Shown here one piece after another: positions 8,232-17,251 of a DNA stretch of 64,000 nucleotides. Position numbers and translations under genes: made by a program. The notes under the pieces were generated by a model. The model had not been told where the DNA came from and did no database searches. It worked only from the letters and a program-made list of their open reading frames with translations. The stretch lies in assembly GCF_029814935.1 (NCBI RefSeq), contig NZ_CP104582.1, positions 310,001 to 374,000 of the forward strand, read 5' to 3'. Every line of letters starts with the position of its first letter. The first letter of the stretch is position 1. This DNA is from Pseudomonas sp. GD03919. GTDB lineage: Bacteria; Pseudomonadota; Gammaproteobacteria; Pseudomonadales; Pseudomonadaceae.

Positions 8232-9392
8232 CTAGGCCAGGAACTGCTGCAGCAGATCGTTAAGAAACAGCTGGCCCTTGGCCGTGGCGACCAGTCGGGT
8301 TTGGTCGGCTTGCAGCAGCCCCTGACGTTCGGCTTCGCGGCGTGACCGTTCAAGTTGCTGCAACGGCAGACCGGTGCGCTGGCTGAACAGCTCGGCGGGC
8401 GCGCCTTCGGTCAGGCGCAGCACGTTCATCAGAAACTCGAAGGGCAGTTCGTCGGCTTCGAGCGTGCGCTCGCCGGCCTGGAAGGCCTTGGCCGGGTCCA
8501 GATAGTCCTTGGGCAGACGGGTTTTCCAGGTGCGCTGAATGCGCCCGTCGGGCGTACTCAATTTGGCGTGGGCGCCGGCGCCGATGCCGAGGAAATCACC
8601 GAAGGTCCAGTAGTTGAGGTTATGCCGTGCCTGTTTGCCGGGTTGGGCGTAGGCGGACACTTCGTACTGCGCGTAGCCCTCGGCGGCGAGCAGCGCCTGG
8701 CCGGCTTCCTGGATGTCCCACAGCAGATCGTCTTCCGGCAGCGTGGGGGGCTGGCTCCAGAACACCGTGTTCGGCTCCATGGTCAGCTGGTACCAGGACA
8801 GGTGCGTCGGGCCCTGGCTGATGGCGGTGCGCAGGTCGAACAGAGCGTCCTCGATGCTCTGCTCGGGCAAGCCGTGCATCAGGTCGAGGTTGAAATTGTC
8901 GAAACCGGCAGCACGGGCCATATCGGCGGCGCGAATGGCCTCGTCGCCATCGTGGATACGCCCCAGCGCCTTGAGCTTGGCCTGCTGGAAACTCTGCACA
9001 CCGATGGACAGGCGATTGATACCCAGCGCCCGATAGCCCTTGAACTTGGCCTGCTCGAAGGTGCCGGGGTTGGCTTCCAGGGTGATTTCGATGTCACCAG
9101 CGAAGGCCACGCGCCGTTCGACGCCTTCCAGCAAACGGCCCAGGGCGCGGTCGGAGAACAGGCTGGGCGTGCCGCCACCGAAGAAGATCGAAGTCAGTGG
9201 CCGGCCATGGACGTGCTGCAGGTCGATATCGAGGTCGGCCAGCAGCGCGTCGACGTACTCTTCTTCAGGCAGCGTCGGCCCGGCGGCGTGGGAGTTGAAG
9301 TCGCAGTAAGGGCATTTGCGCACGCACCACGGGATGTGGATGTAGAGCGCGAGGGGCGGGAGCAGGAAACTCCCGCCAGCGGAATCGCTCAT
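8232..9392 (-). CDS. hemW: radical SAM heme chaperone HemW
   Basis: A radical SAM protein of the HemN-like family that binds heme and is thought to insert it into respiratory enzymes. In the 386-residue product the cluster motif C23-x3-C27-x2-C30 is followed by Asp-Phe. It therefore lacks the fourth cysteine of coproporphyrinogen dehydrogenase HemN, which points to HemW. The FFGGGTPS motif and the C-terminal helical domain are present. The start at 9392 overlaps the rdgB stop by 4 bp (ATGA), so the two are translationally coupled, the usual rdgB-hemW order. Confidence 0.95.
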   Translation of the reverse strand: MSDSAGGSFLLPPLALYIHIPWCVRKCPYCDFNSHAAGPTLPEEEYVDALLADLDIDLQHVHGRPLTSIFFGGGTPSLFSDRALGRLLEGVERRVAFAGDIEITLEANPGTFEQAKFKGYRALGINRLSIGVQSFQQAKLKALGRIHDGDEAIRAADMARAAGFDNFNLDLMHGLPEQSIEDALFDLRTAISQGPTHLSWYQLTMEPNTVFWSQPPTLPEDDLLWDIQEAGQALLAAEGYAQYEVSAYAQPGKQARHNLNYWTFGDFLGIGAGAHAKLSTPDGRIQRTWKTRLPKDYLDPAKAFQAGERTLEADELPFEFLMNVLRLTEGAPAELFSQRTGLPLQQLERSRREAERQGLLQADQTRLVATAKGQLFLNDLLQQFLA

Positions 9393-9991
9393 GCCAGCCC
9401 CAGGCGCTGCTTGAGCAGGGCCATGGCGCGGGCGCGGTGGCTGAGGCGGTTCTTCTGCTCGGCCGGCAGTTCGGCACTGGAGCACTGGGTTTCCGGCACC
9501 CAGAACAGCGGGTCATAGCCGAAGCCGTGTTCGCCACGGGCTTCATGCAGGATGCTGCCGTGCCACAGGCCTTCGCAGAGGATCGGCAGCGGATCGTCGG
9601 CATGCCGCACCAGGGCCAGGGCGCAGACGAACTGGGCGCCGCGCTGGGCGTCCGGCACGTCTTTCAGGGCGTCGAGCAGCTTGGCATTGTTCGCCGCATC
9701 GCCCTGGCCATCGGCATAGCGCGCCGAGTAGATGCCGGGGGCGCCGCCGAGGGCGTCCACCGCCAGGCCGGAGTCGTCGGCCAGTGCCGGCAAACCGGAG
9801 ATGCGCGCGGCGTTGCGCGCCTTGAGGATGGCGTTTTCGACGAACGACAGGCCGGTTTCCTCCGGCTCGACCTGGCTGAACTCACTGATCGAACGCACGC
9901 GCACGTCGTCGCCGAGCATGGCCTGCAGCTCCTTGAGCTTGCCGGCGTTATGGCTGGCCAGTACCAGTTCCTTGAGGTCGATCATGCGCAT
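9389..9991 (-). CDS. rdgB: dITP/XTP pyrophosphatase (RdgB/HAM1 family)
   Basis: Hydrolyses dITP, dXTP and similar non-canonical purine triphosphates to monophosphates, keeping them out of DNA and RNA. The 200-residue product has the substrate loop [10 protein letters not shown] near the N-terminus and the metal site ADDSGL with the following [14 protein letters not shown] stretch. The [10 protein letters not shown] and LSHRARA motifs near the end complete the family pattern. An ATG two codons inside (9985) is an alternative start. It is the first gene of the pair with hemW. Confidence 0.96.
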   Translation of the reverse strand: MRMIDLKELVLASHNAGKLKELQAMLGDDVRVRSISEFSQVEPEETGLSFVENAILKARNAARISGLPALADDSGLAVDALGGAPGIYSARYADGQGDAANNAKLLDALKDVPDAQRGAQFVCALALVRHADDPLPILCEGLWHGSILHEARGEHGFGYDPLFWVPETQCSSAELPAEQKNRLSHRARAMALLKQRLGLA

Positions 9992-10029
9992 AGTGCCTGT
10001 CAGTTGAACGTTGAATTACAGAATTTGCA

Positions 10030-10088
10030 GGAGCAGCGCCCCGCCGCGAATCAGGAAGAAAGCTTCGCCCCGGGGCGGGGCTCCTACG
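10030..10088. repeat. GC-rich REP-like inverted repeat (GGAGC...GCTCC family)
   Basis: GGAGC plus GCGCCCCGCCGCGAA on the left and TTCGCCCCGGGGCGGGGCTC on the right form an imperfect long hairpin around an AT-richer loop. A sister copy lies at 23125-23198. It sits between rdgB and DUF4426. Confidence 0.75.
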
Positions 10089-10114
10089 CAAAGGCGCTGG
10101 CAGCGCCTGCGGCA

Positions 10115-10531
10115 TCAGTCATCCGGGAACATTTCCTGGTTGAAGGTGATGCGGTGTGCGTCGTCGCCCTGGCGCACATCGAGGGTGAAACTGAGAATCT
10201 CGCGGCTGGAGAAGGGAAATTGCGCCAGGTAGTAGATGGCGCCGCTCTCGGTGACCTGCCTGAAGGTCAGTGCGGTGCTCTGTCCCATCAGGTTCTTCAC
10301 CTGGCCGCTGACCTGCGCGGTGCTGGCCTTGCCGGCCTTGAGCGCGGCGACGTTGATAACGCCCTGGGTCTTGCTGCGTACCAGGCCGGAAGCGCTGGCA
10401 ATATCCGGCTGGATGAAGCTGGAGTTGAACACGCTGTAGTGCACGTCGAGATCGCCGAAGCTCTGTTTGCGCTCAGCGGCGGCCGGTAGGGCCAGGCACA
10501 GGGCGATCAGGAAGGGGATGATGCGGCGCAT
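10115..10531 (-). CDS. DUF4426 domain exported protein
   Basis: The 138-residue protein has a signal peptide (IIPFLIALCLALPAAAE). The small beta-rich domain begins KQSFGDLDVHYSVFNSSFI, which matches the DUF4426 family found behind metW in pseudomonads. Function is unknown. It lies 14 bp after the metW stop on the same strand, so it is probably the last gene of the metX-metW transcript. Confidence 0.86.
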   Translation of the reverse strand: MRRIIPFLIALCLALPAAAERKQSFGDLDVHYSVFNSSFIQPDIASASGLVRSKTQGVINVAALKAGKASTAQVSGQVKNLMGQSTALTFRQVTESGAIYYLAQFPFSSREILSFTLDVRQGDDAHRITFNQEMFPDD

Positions 10532-10545
10532 GTTGTTCTCCTCGT

Positions 10546-11172
10546 TCAGACCGCGACGCGGTGGGCGGACAGATCCGCGCCGCTGATGCGGTAAATGCCG
10601 ATTTCACCCAGCAGGTTGGGCCAGATGCGGCTTGCCAGGCCATGGCGATGGTCACGGTCGACCGCCAGGCGTTCTTCCACACGGGCACCCTGGGCGTGAC
10701 AGAGACGCTCGAAGTCCTCGAAGGTGCAGAAGTGGATGTTCGGGGTGTTGTACCAGGTGTAGGGCAAAAAGTCCGACACCGGCATGCGACCTTTTGTCGT
10801 CAGGTACCACCGGCAGCGCCAGTGGCCGAAGTTGGGGAAGGTGATGATGCAGGTCTTGCCGACGCGCAGCATCTCGGCCAGCACCTTGTCCGGGTAGTGC
10901 AGCGCCTGCAGCGACTGGGTCATGACCACCACATCGAAGCTGTTGCTGGCGAAGTTGCCCAGGCCCAGGTCGAGGTTCTGCTCGATGACGTTGACGCCGC
11001 GCTCGATGCACAGGGCGATCTTGTCCGGGTCGATTTCCAGGCCGTAGCCGGAAACCTGCTTGTTGTCACGCAGCCAGGCGAGCAGTTCGCCGTCGCCGCA
11101 GCCCAGGTCAAGCACACGGCTGCCCGGGGCGATCCATTCCTGGATGATGTCCAGATCCGCTCGCATGCTCAT
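10546..11172 (-). CDS. metW: methionine biosynthesis protein MetW (SAM-dependent methyltransferase fold)
   Basis: The 208-residue protein has the class I methyltransferase motif [12 protein letters not shown] at 20-31. MetW is known to act together with MetX in homoserine acylation in Pseudomonas relatives, although its own catalytic role is unsettled. The ATG at 11172 overlaps the metX stop (ATGA), so translation is coupled. A second ATG two codons in (11166) is possible. Followed by the DUF4426 gene. Confidence 0.95.
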   Translation of the reverse strand: MSMRADLDIIQEWIAPGSRVLDLGCGDGELLAWLRDNKQVSGYGLEIDPDKIALCIERGVNVIEQNLDLGLGNFASNSFDVVVMTQSLQALHYPDKVLAEMLRVGKTCIITFPNFGHWRCRWYLTTKGRMPVSDFLPYTWYNTPNIHFCTFEDFERLCHAQGARVEERLAVDRDHRHGLASRIWPNLLGEIGIYRISGADLSAHRVAV

Positions 11173-12308
11173 ACCTCGATTCGCTTCATGTAGCTGCCGA
11201 ACGCCTGCAGGTAACGCGGGATCGGCATGAGGAAGGCGTCGTGGCCCTGCGGCGCATCGATCTCCAAGTAGCAGACGTTCTTCTTCGCCGCCGTCAGCGC
11301 GTCGACGATCTCCCGCGAGCGGGCAGGGGAGAAGCGCCAGTCGGTGGTGAAGGACATCAGGCAGAAGTCCGCCTTGGCCACGGCCAGGGTCTTGGCCAGG
11401 TCGCCGTCGTGGGCGGCGGCCGGGTCGAAGTAGTCCAGGGCCTTGGTCATCAGCAGATAGGTGTTGGCGTCGAAGCGGCCGGAGAATTCCTCGCCCTGGT
11501 AACGCAGGTAGCTTTCCACCTGGAACTCGACGCTGTGGAAGTCGTAGTTGAGCTTTTCGCTCTTCAGGCCACGGCCGAATTTCTCGCCCATGGCATCGTC
11601 GGACAGGTAGGTGATATGCCCGACCATGCGCGCCAGCATCAGGCCGCGCTTGGGAATCACGCCCTGTTCCAGGAAGTGTCCGCCGTGGAAGTCCGGGTCG
11701 GTGAGAATCGCCTGGCGCGCCACCTCGTTGAAGGCGATGTTCTGCGCCGACAGCTTGGGCGCCGAGGCGATGGCCAGGCAGTGGCGTACGCGCTCGGGGT
11801 AGCTGATGGTCCACTGCATGGCCTGCATGCCGCCGAGGCTGCCGCCGATTACCGCCGCCCACTGGGCAATGCCGAGCACATCGGCCAGGCGTGCCTGGCT
11901 GTGCACCCAGTCTTCCACGGTCATCACCGGAAAATCCGCGCCGTAGGGTTTGCCAGTGGCCGGATTGGTGCTGCTCGGGCCGGTGGAACCGTTGCAGCCG
12001 CCAAGGTTGTTGAGGCTGACGACGAAGAATTTGTTGGTGTCTATCGGCTTGCCGGGGCCGATGCAGCTGTCCCACCAGCCGGGTTTGCGGTCATCCGGGC
12101 TGTGGTAACCGGCGGCGTGATGGTGGCCGGACAGGGCGTGGCAGATCAGCACGGCATTGCTGCGTGCGGCGTTCAGTTCGCCATAGGTTTCGACGACCAG
12201 TTCGTACTCGGCCAGGCTGCGTCCGCAGGCCAGGGCCAGCGGCTCGCTGAAGCGGAATACCTGGGGGCTGACCAGGCCGACGGAATCTTCGGGAAATGCA
12301 GTGGGCAT
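11169..12308 (-). CDS. metX: homoserine O-acyltransferase (MetX; succinyltransferase in pseudomonads)
   Basis: First committed step of methionine synthesis, acylating homoserine. The 379-residue alpha/beta-hydrolase has the nucleophile Ser157 in GGSLGGMQ, the substrate-site [12 protein letters not shown] motif at about 100-111, and a C-terminal QGHDAFL with the catalytic His. Experimental work on Pseudomonas MetX shows use of succinyl-CoA. That specificity here is inferred from kinship. The operon runs metX-metW-DUF4426. Upstream lies the zeta-toxin module instead of the yggT-proC block I would expect nearby. Confidence 0.95.
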   Translation of the reverse strand: MPTAFPEDSVGLVSPQVFRFSEPLALACGRSLAEYELVVETYGELNAARSNAVLICHALSGHHHAAGYHSPDDRKPGWWDSCIGPGKPIDTNKFFVVSLNNLGGCNGSTGPSSTNPATGKPYGADFPVMTVEDWVHSQARLADVLGIAQWAAVIGGSLGGMQAMQWTISYPERVRHCLAIASAPKLSAQNIAFNEVARQAILTDPDFHGGHFLEQGVIPKRGLMLARMVGHITYLSDDAMGEKFGRGLKSEKLNYDFHSVEFQVESYLRYQGEEFSGRFDANTYLLMTKALDYFDPAAAHDGDLAKTLAVAKADFCLMSFTTDWRFSPARSREIVDALTAAKKNVCYLEIDAPQGHDAFLMPIPRYLQAFGSYMKRIEV

Positions 12309-12378
12309 GGAGGCGCTGCTAATGAAACGGAGGAGGGCGCCAGTCTAAAGAGCACCGCCCCCAGCGGCAACCTGGACG

Positions 12379-13007
12379 CTAGGTTTCCTCTGCAATGCAA
12401 TGTTTGATCTGCAATGCCCAGTCGGGGATATCGGAGTCGGCCGCATAGGTCTTGCAGAGACTGCCCTGCCGAGTGCGAAAAAGCAGGCGTGGGCCTTGGT
12501 CGTTCACAGAGTTGTCGTAGACATAGAGACGATCTACTACAGACGACAGCGCGACACAGTTGGCGATGGACTTGGTGTAGCGAGAAACGATCTTGCTGAT
12601 TGGCACTTCATGGCCGCCATCCATATAGCGGTAGGTGATTCGGTAGGCGTTTATGGCGGGGTGCGAAGTGCTGACGAAAAATACCCGGACAAAGAAGCCG
12701 GCACTGATCGCCCGATGGATGAACTCGAGTTTGTCTTCGGTCGACAGCACTGTCTCGAAGGCCAGACTGCGACCAGTCAGTAGGCACTGTTCGCGCAATT
12801 GCTCAGCCTTTTCGGCTGCTTGCCTGAAAGCTTCCTCCGAGTTCCAGCCGCCAAACTCCTCCTGAGCCATTTCATCGGGGTTGATGAGGGGTTGATGAAG
12901 GTGCAGCCGGACAGCCAGTGGTGCTCGCGCAGGGTTTCGGTGATCGACGTCTTACCAGAGCCGTTGGGGCCGGCAAAGACGATCAGTTTGGGTTTGTTCT
13001 CAGGCAT
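12379..13007 (-). pseudogene. zeta-toxin-like P-loop kinase, frameshifted by an 11-bp duplication
   Basis: The reading frame starts at 13007 with PKLIVFAGPNGSGKTSITET (Walker A at 13-20) and runs to FINP. There the 11-mer GGGGTTGATGA (plus strand) is present twice in tandem, at 12877-12887 and 12888-12898. Reading on gives nonsense (SSTPMKW). Removing one copy restores FINPDEMAQEEFGGWN and an unbroken frame to the stop at 12379. The continuation has zeta-toxin/COG4185 features (FETVLST, VPISKIVSRY, YVYDNS). Intact relatives phosphorylate UDP-N-acetylglucosamine or other targets. As sequenced, the kinase is interrupted. Base composition is less GC-rich than in neighbours, which suggests acquisition. 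Confidence 0.85.
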
Positions 13008-13194
13008 CACGGTTGGCGCGTGCGGCTGAGTTTTCCTTCTTGGCATGTATTGCCTGGATCAAAGCCCGGTTTAACTGATTGTCAACGCGCTCGACACGCC
13101 TGTGAGCCGTCTTGCGAACTTGATTCATGAGTTCTGCAAGCTGTGTATCCGTTGGGTCGTCCTGAGACGTAATCAAACTAAAGTGGTTGTTCAT
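13000..13194 (-). CDS. small antitoxin-like protein upstream of the zeta-type toxin
   Basis: A 64-residue, mostly helical, charged protein (LAELMNQVRKTAHRRVERVD). It has an excellent AGGAGG ribosome-binding site in front of the ATG at 13194. Its stop overlaps the toxin start by 8 bp, a typical antitoxin-toxin arrangement. I see no named domain, so the antitoxin role rests on position and size only. Confidence 0.65.
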   Translation of the reverse strand: MNNHFSLITSQDDPTDTQLAELMNQVRKTAHRRVERVDNQLNRALIQAIHAKKENSAARANRDA

Positions 13195-13252
13195 CACAAG
13201 CCTCCTGATCATGGCTTTGGCACAGCATATGGGCTTGCGCGAATAAATCCAA

Positions 13253-15241
13253 TCAGCCAAGGTCGCCTGCTCCCCTTCGCCGCGCCGCCACCGGCAAACT
13301 GACCACCTTGCCCTGGCGCTGCACTGGTGCCGGGCGGCGCAGCACGCGGAGCATGTCGCTGGCCTGGGCCAGCTGTTGCTCCAGCTCTTCCTGGTAGCGC
13401 GCCAGTTGCTGGCTGCGTTTGCGCGTCTGCTGGGTTTCCTGAGCCAGCGCCTTGAGGCGCAGCATGTGGCTTTCCAGCATCTGCTTGTGTTCCAGGGTGT
13501 GCTGCATCAGCGGCATCAGTGCATCGGCGGCCCACTGTTCGGCGTCCAGGCGCAGGCGCTGGTGCAGGCCGATCACTTCCTGGGCCAGGGTGGCGAAGAA
13601 GCGCCGGGTCAGGCTGCGCTGTTCGGTGAGCAGGGTCTTCAGGTGCAGGCGGAACTGGTCGCCCTTTTCCTGCAGTTTCTTCAGCTCGCGCAGGTAACGC
13701 TGAATCTTGAATTGCGGCGCATCGACACCGCCCAGCGGGCTTTCTTCGTTATGCCGGCGATAGATGGCTGCAACCATCTTGTTGGCCATGTCGGCTTCGT
13801 GCTGCAGGTTGTGCAGATCCTGCTCGACGGCGCGGAAGAAATGCAGGATGGCCTGGTTGATGCCCAGGGTGGTCCAGCTGCCGGTGAGATTGCGGCGCAC
13901 CTCGCTCAGGTGTTCCTCCAGGCGTTCGGCGCGCGCGGCGTGGCGCAGCAACTGACCCTGACGCTGCAGCAGGCGCTGGTTGGTCTTCAGACCGAGCAGG
14001 CGCTTGTGGTGCAGGCTATGGTCTTCCTTGGTCTTGGCGGTCAGCTCGAGCAGCAACTGGCCATTGTCCTGTTGGTGGTTGCCGAGCAGCGCCAGTTGTT
14101 CGCTGACCTTTTCCAGGCGCAGATTGAGCACGTGCTGGCTGTTGTTCAGCAGGGCTAGCACCTGACGCACCACATGATCTTCGATCAGGCGCTCCTTCTG
14201 CGCGACGATGCGCTCGCATAGCAGGTTTTCCAGACCGGCCATCTGGCTGCGTGCCAGCAGTTCTTCGTCCTTGCGCACCTTGGCCAGCAGTGCCTGCTTG
14301 GCCGACAGCGGCAGTACGTCCTGCTTGGCGATGCCCAACTGCTTGGCGGTGGCGCTCTGGATTTGGCCAATGGCGTTCTGCACGAAAGTTTCGCCGGCCA
14401 GGTCGTCCCACAGTACGTCGATCTTGTTTAGCACGGCGAACAGGCAGGTCTGCGCGTCTTCATCGAGTTGGCGGATGTGCTGCTGCCAGATGCTCATGTC
14501 GCTGGCGGTGACGCCGGTATCGGCGGCCAGCAGGAAGATGATCGCCTGGGCATTGGGTAGCATCGACAGGGTCAGCTCCGGCTCGCTACCGAGGGCGTTG
14601 AGGCCGGGGGTGTCGAGAATGCGCAGGCCCTGGCGCAACAGCGGATGGTCGAAGTTGACCATGGCATGGCGCCAGGCCGGCACCAGCACCTGGCCGCGCT
14701 TGCCGGTGCCTTCGAGCATATCCGGGTGGAAACCGAGCTGGATGGCCTGCTCCACCGGCATGGCTTTGGTCTTGGCCACCTGGCTGAAGGCCAGCGCCAT
14801 GTTGGCGGGGTCGCTGGTATCCAGCGGGATGTTCACCCAGTGACGGGGGATGCGCTTGAACTGTGCGACGCTGGCCGAGGCCGTGCGGGTCTCGATGGGC
14901 AGCAGGCGAATGTAGGGACGTTCCGAGCGCGGATCGAAGAACAGCTCGGTTGGGCACATGGTGGTGCGTCCGGCTTGCGAGGGCAGCATGCGCTGGCCGT
15001 ATTCTGAGAAGAACAGGCTGTTGATCAGTTCGGTCTTGCCGCGCGAAAACTCGCCGACGAACGCCAGGGTGATGTGGTCGGTGCGCAGGATCTTCAGCGC
15101 GCGCTCGAGCTTGGCCTGCACCGCCTCGGAGTTGAGCCGGTTGTGCTCCAGCCAGCTGCGATAGCGCGTGATCTCACGCATCAGTTCGCGTTTCCAGGCG
15201 ATGTAGGCATCGACCTGCTGGCTGAGACGTTCCATGCTCAT
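13253..15241 (-). CDS. dynamin-like GTPase
   Basis: The 662-residue protein has a complete dynamin-type GTPase domain. G1 is GEFSRGKT (63-70), G2 is Thr in GRTTMCPTE (about 92-100), G3 is DTPG (210-213) and G4 is NKID (272-275). The rest is long alpha-helix with strong coiled-coil character. No transmembrane segment is obvious, so membrane binding, if any, would be peripheral. Bacterial dynamin-like proteins remodel or repair membranes, and some take part in phage defence. Which applies here is unknown. The ATG at 15241 follows GAGAGGAG. It lies between the toxin module and a broken DUF167 gene, inside an otherwise conserved metX to proC neighbourhood. Confidence 0.85.
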   Translation of the reverse strand: MSMERLSQQVDAYIAWKRELMREITRYRSWLEHNRLNSEAVQAKLERALKILRTDHITLAFVGEFSRGKTELINSLFFSEYGQRMLPSQAGRTTMCPTELFFDPRSERPYIRLLPIETRTASASVAQFKRIPRHWVNIPLDTSDPANMALAFSQVAKTKAMPVEQAIQLGFHPDMLEGTGKRGQVLVPAWRHAMVNFDHPLLRQGLRILDTPGLNALGSEPELTLSMLPNAQAIIFLLAADTGVTASDMSIWQQHIRQLDEDAQTCLFAVLNKIDVLWDDLAGETFVQNAIGQIQSATAKQLGIAKQDVLPLSAKQALLAKVRKDEELLARSQMAGLENLLCERIVAQKERLIEDHVVRQVLALLNNSQHVLNLRLEKVSEQLALLGNHQQDNGQLLLELTAKTKEDHSLHHKRLLGLKTNQRLLQRQGQLLRHAARAERLEEHLSEVRRNLTGSWTTLGINQAILHFFRAVEQDLHNLQHEADMANKMVAAIYRRHNEESPLGGVDAPQFKIQRYLRELKKLQEKGDQFRLHLKTLLTEQRSLTRRFFATLAQEVIGLHQRLRLDAEQWAADALMPLMQHTLEHKQMLESHMLRLKALAQETQQTRKRSQQLARYQEELEQQLAQASDMLRVLRRPAPVQRQGKVVSLPVAARRRGAGDLG

Positions 15242-15423
15242 CCTGGCTCTCCTCTCGGCAAGATCATCCACTTGCGGGGGCTGCGTAACGGTTCGGTTGG
15301 GTTTGCCGCCAGGACGCACGGCGTTTCGCGAGAACAGTTTGCATTATGCGGCGTACAGGGCCGCCGTCAATTGGCTGCTTGAGCAGTCCCGCCTTATGGT
15401 CGGCAATGGCGGCTGAGTGGTCG

Positions 15424-15730
15424 TCAGGGGCGCTGCAGGCCGGGAATCGGCGGCAGGCTCTGCGGGGCGCGAATGCGCAGGCGTTTCTGTCGATTGAGTT
15501 CGCCGCTTTCCAGGCTCACCTGGCTCTTGGCTACGCCGAAGGCCTTGGCCAGGAAGGCCTGCAAGATGGGCGTTGGCCTTGCCGTCGACCGGTGGGGCGG
15601 TGAGGCGGATCTTCAGCCGCTCACCATGCAGCCCGGCGAACTCGTCCGTGCTCGCCTTGGGCTGCAGTTGGCAGTCAAGGATCAGATCCTCGCCGTCCCA
15701 GCGGTAGAAGCTTGCGGTATTGATGGACAT
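15424..15730 (-). pseudogene. DUF167 (YggU-like) gene with a single-base frameshift
   Basis: The first half encodes a normal DUF167 start ([20 protein letters not shown], then [18 protein letters not shown]). At about 15563 the coding strand reads CATCTTGCAG, where CATCTGCAG would keep frame. One extra base shifts the frame. In the other frame the family continuation is intact ([20 protein letters not shown]) and ends at a TGA at 15424. Without the insertion the product would be 101 residues, the family length. A sequencing error is possible. The gene lies just downstream of yggT, its common partner. Confidence 0.85.
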
Positions 15731-15754
15731 GCCCCTCATCTGGCGCTGCGCGCC

Positions 15755-15777
15755 ACCTTCTCCCGTTGGGAGAAGGT
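15755..15777. repeat. perfect hairpin between yggT and DUF167
   Basis: ACCTTCTCCC-GTT-GGGAGAAGGT is a 10-bp perfect stem in the 81-bp gap between the two genes. It resembles common intergenic repeats of this genus. Confidence 0.6.
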
Positions 15778-15811
15778 CGGCAAGGAAAGCGTCGCTGCGC
15801 GACTTTTATGT

Positions 15812-16405
15812 TTAAAGGAAGGGGCTGAGCATCGGTGGCAGGCCAGTGGACGCGGCCAGACCACCGATGACGAAGCGATCGATCAGGTTGATGGCGATGA
15901 AGGCGAAGATCGGCGAAATATCCAGGCCGCCCAGATTTGGCAGCAGCTTGCGGAACGGCGCCAGCAGCGGTTCGCAGATCTGACTCACCAGTTGTGCGCC
16001 TGGGTTGTAGCTACCCGGCGCGACCCAGGAAAGGATCACGCTGATGATCAGGGCGAAGAAGAACACCTTGAGAAACAGCGAGGTCACGCCAATCACCGAC
16101 CACACCAGCAGTTGCGGAATGACACCGCCAACGTTGATGCCCATCAATGTCAGGGTGACGATCATCAGCAGCAACTGCACCAGGATGGCCAGCACCAGCG
16201 AGGCCAGATCCAGCCCGGCGAAGCCGGGGATGATGCGGCGCAGCGGTGTCAGCAAGGGTTGCGTGGCCTTGACGATGAACTGGCTGAGCGGGTTGTAGAA
16301 ATCGGCGCGTACCAGTTGCAGGATGAAACGCAGCAGCACGATCAGCAGATACAGGCTGCCGAGGGTCTGGATGATGTAGATGAGGGCTTCGATGAGTCCG
16401 GACAT
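15812..16405 (-). CDS. YggT family inner-membrane protein
   Basis: The 197-residue protein consists of two homologous halves, each with two transmembrane segments and a conserved amphipathic stretch (NPLSQFIVKATQPLLTPLRR and a related LLAPFRKLLP). This is the duplicated YggT architecture. YggT proteins are linked to osmotic-stress tolerance and cytokinesis-associated functions, without a defined activity. The ATG at 16405 lies 10 bp after the proC stop, so the unit is yggS-proC-yggT. Confidence 0.93.
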   Translation of the reverse strand: MSGLIEALIYIIQTLGSLYLLIVLLRFILQLVRADFYNPLSQFIVKATQPLLTPLRRIIPGFAGLDLASLVLAILVQLLLMIVTLTLMGINVGGVIPQLLVWSVIGVTSLFLKVFFFALIISVILSWVAPGSYNPGAQLVSQICEPLLAPFRKLLPNLGGLDISPIFAFIAINLIDRFVIGGLAASTGLPPMLSPFL

Positions 16406-16415
16406 AAGTGCTTCC

Positions 16416-17234
16416 TTATTGACCCAGTTGTTCGGCCAGTTCGGCCGAGCGGTTGGCGGCGGCATTCAGCGCCTGTTGTACCAGCGCTTCGAAGCCGCCG
16501 GTCTGGAAGGTGTTGATCGCTGCCTCGGTGGTGCCGTTCGGCGAGGTGACACGACGACGCAATTCGGCGGCGTCGACATCGCTTTCACTGGCCATGCGTG
16601 CCGCACCCAGCGCGGTCTGGATGCTCAGGCGTGCAGCGGTTTCGCGCGGCAGACCGAGTTTTTCGCCCGCAGCGGTCATCGCTTCGATCAGCAGGAAGAA
16701 ATAGGCCGGGCCGCTGCCGGATACTGCAGTGACGGCATCGAGCTGGCTTTCCTCATTCAGCCACAGCGCCAGGCCAACGGCGCTCAGCACCTGTTCGGCC
16801 TGTGCCTTCTGCGCGGCGCTGACGCGGGCGTTGGCGAACAGCCCGGACACGCCCTGACGCAGCAGCGCCGGCGTGTTGGGCATGCAGCGCACCACTGCAC
16901 GCTCGCCCAGCCAGTTCTCCAGGCTGGCGCAGCTGATGCCGGCCGCGATGGAGATGATCACCTGGTTGGGAGCCAGGTGCGGTGCCAGATCCAGGCATAC
17001 CGCCTTCATGATCTGCGGCTTGACCGCCAACACGATCAGATCGGCACCTTTTATGGCTTCAGCGTTGTCGGCGAAGGTGGCGATACCGTGCTCCTGCTGC
17101 AGGCGTGCACGTTGTTCGTCACCAGGCTCGCTGGCACGAATGGCGCTGGCCGCCACGCCCTGGGCGCGCAGGCCGCCAATCAGGCTGGCGGCCATGTTGC
17201 CGGCGCCGACGAAGGCGATGTTCGGGTTGCTCAT
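16416..17234 (-). CDS. proC: pyrroline-5-carboxylate reductase
   Basis: Catalyses the last step of proline synthesis, NAD(P)H-dependent reduction of 1-pyrroline-5-carboxylate. The 272-residue enzyme starts with the Rossmann motif FVGAGNMAASLIGGL. The C-terminal dimerisation domain has the ProC signature around VTSPNGTTEAAI. SVVRCMPNTPA-like residues (VVRCMPNTPALL) form the active-site region. Position between yggS and yggT is standard for Pseudomonas. Confidence 0.96.
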   Translation of the reverse strand: MSNPNIAFVGAGNMAASLIGGLRAQGVAASAIRASEPGDEQRARLQQEHGIATFADNAEAIKGADLIVLAVKPQIMKAVCLDLAPHLAPNQVIISIAAGISCASLENWLGERAVVRCMPNTPALLRQGVSGLFANARVSAAQKAQAEQVLSAVGLALWLNEESQLDAVTAVSGSGPAYFFLLIEAMTAAGEKLGLPRETAARLSIQTALGAARMASESDVDAAELRRRVTSPNGTTEAAINTFQTGGFEALVQQALNAAANRSAELAEQLGQ

Positions 17235-17251
17235 TGCAGAAATTCCTTCAT

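Noticed and set aside
12309..12378. SAM or SAH riboswitch before metX
   Set aside because: Only about 70 bp separate metX from the toxin remnant, and no aptamer-like helices or conserved motifs were seen.
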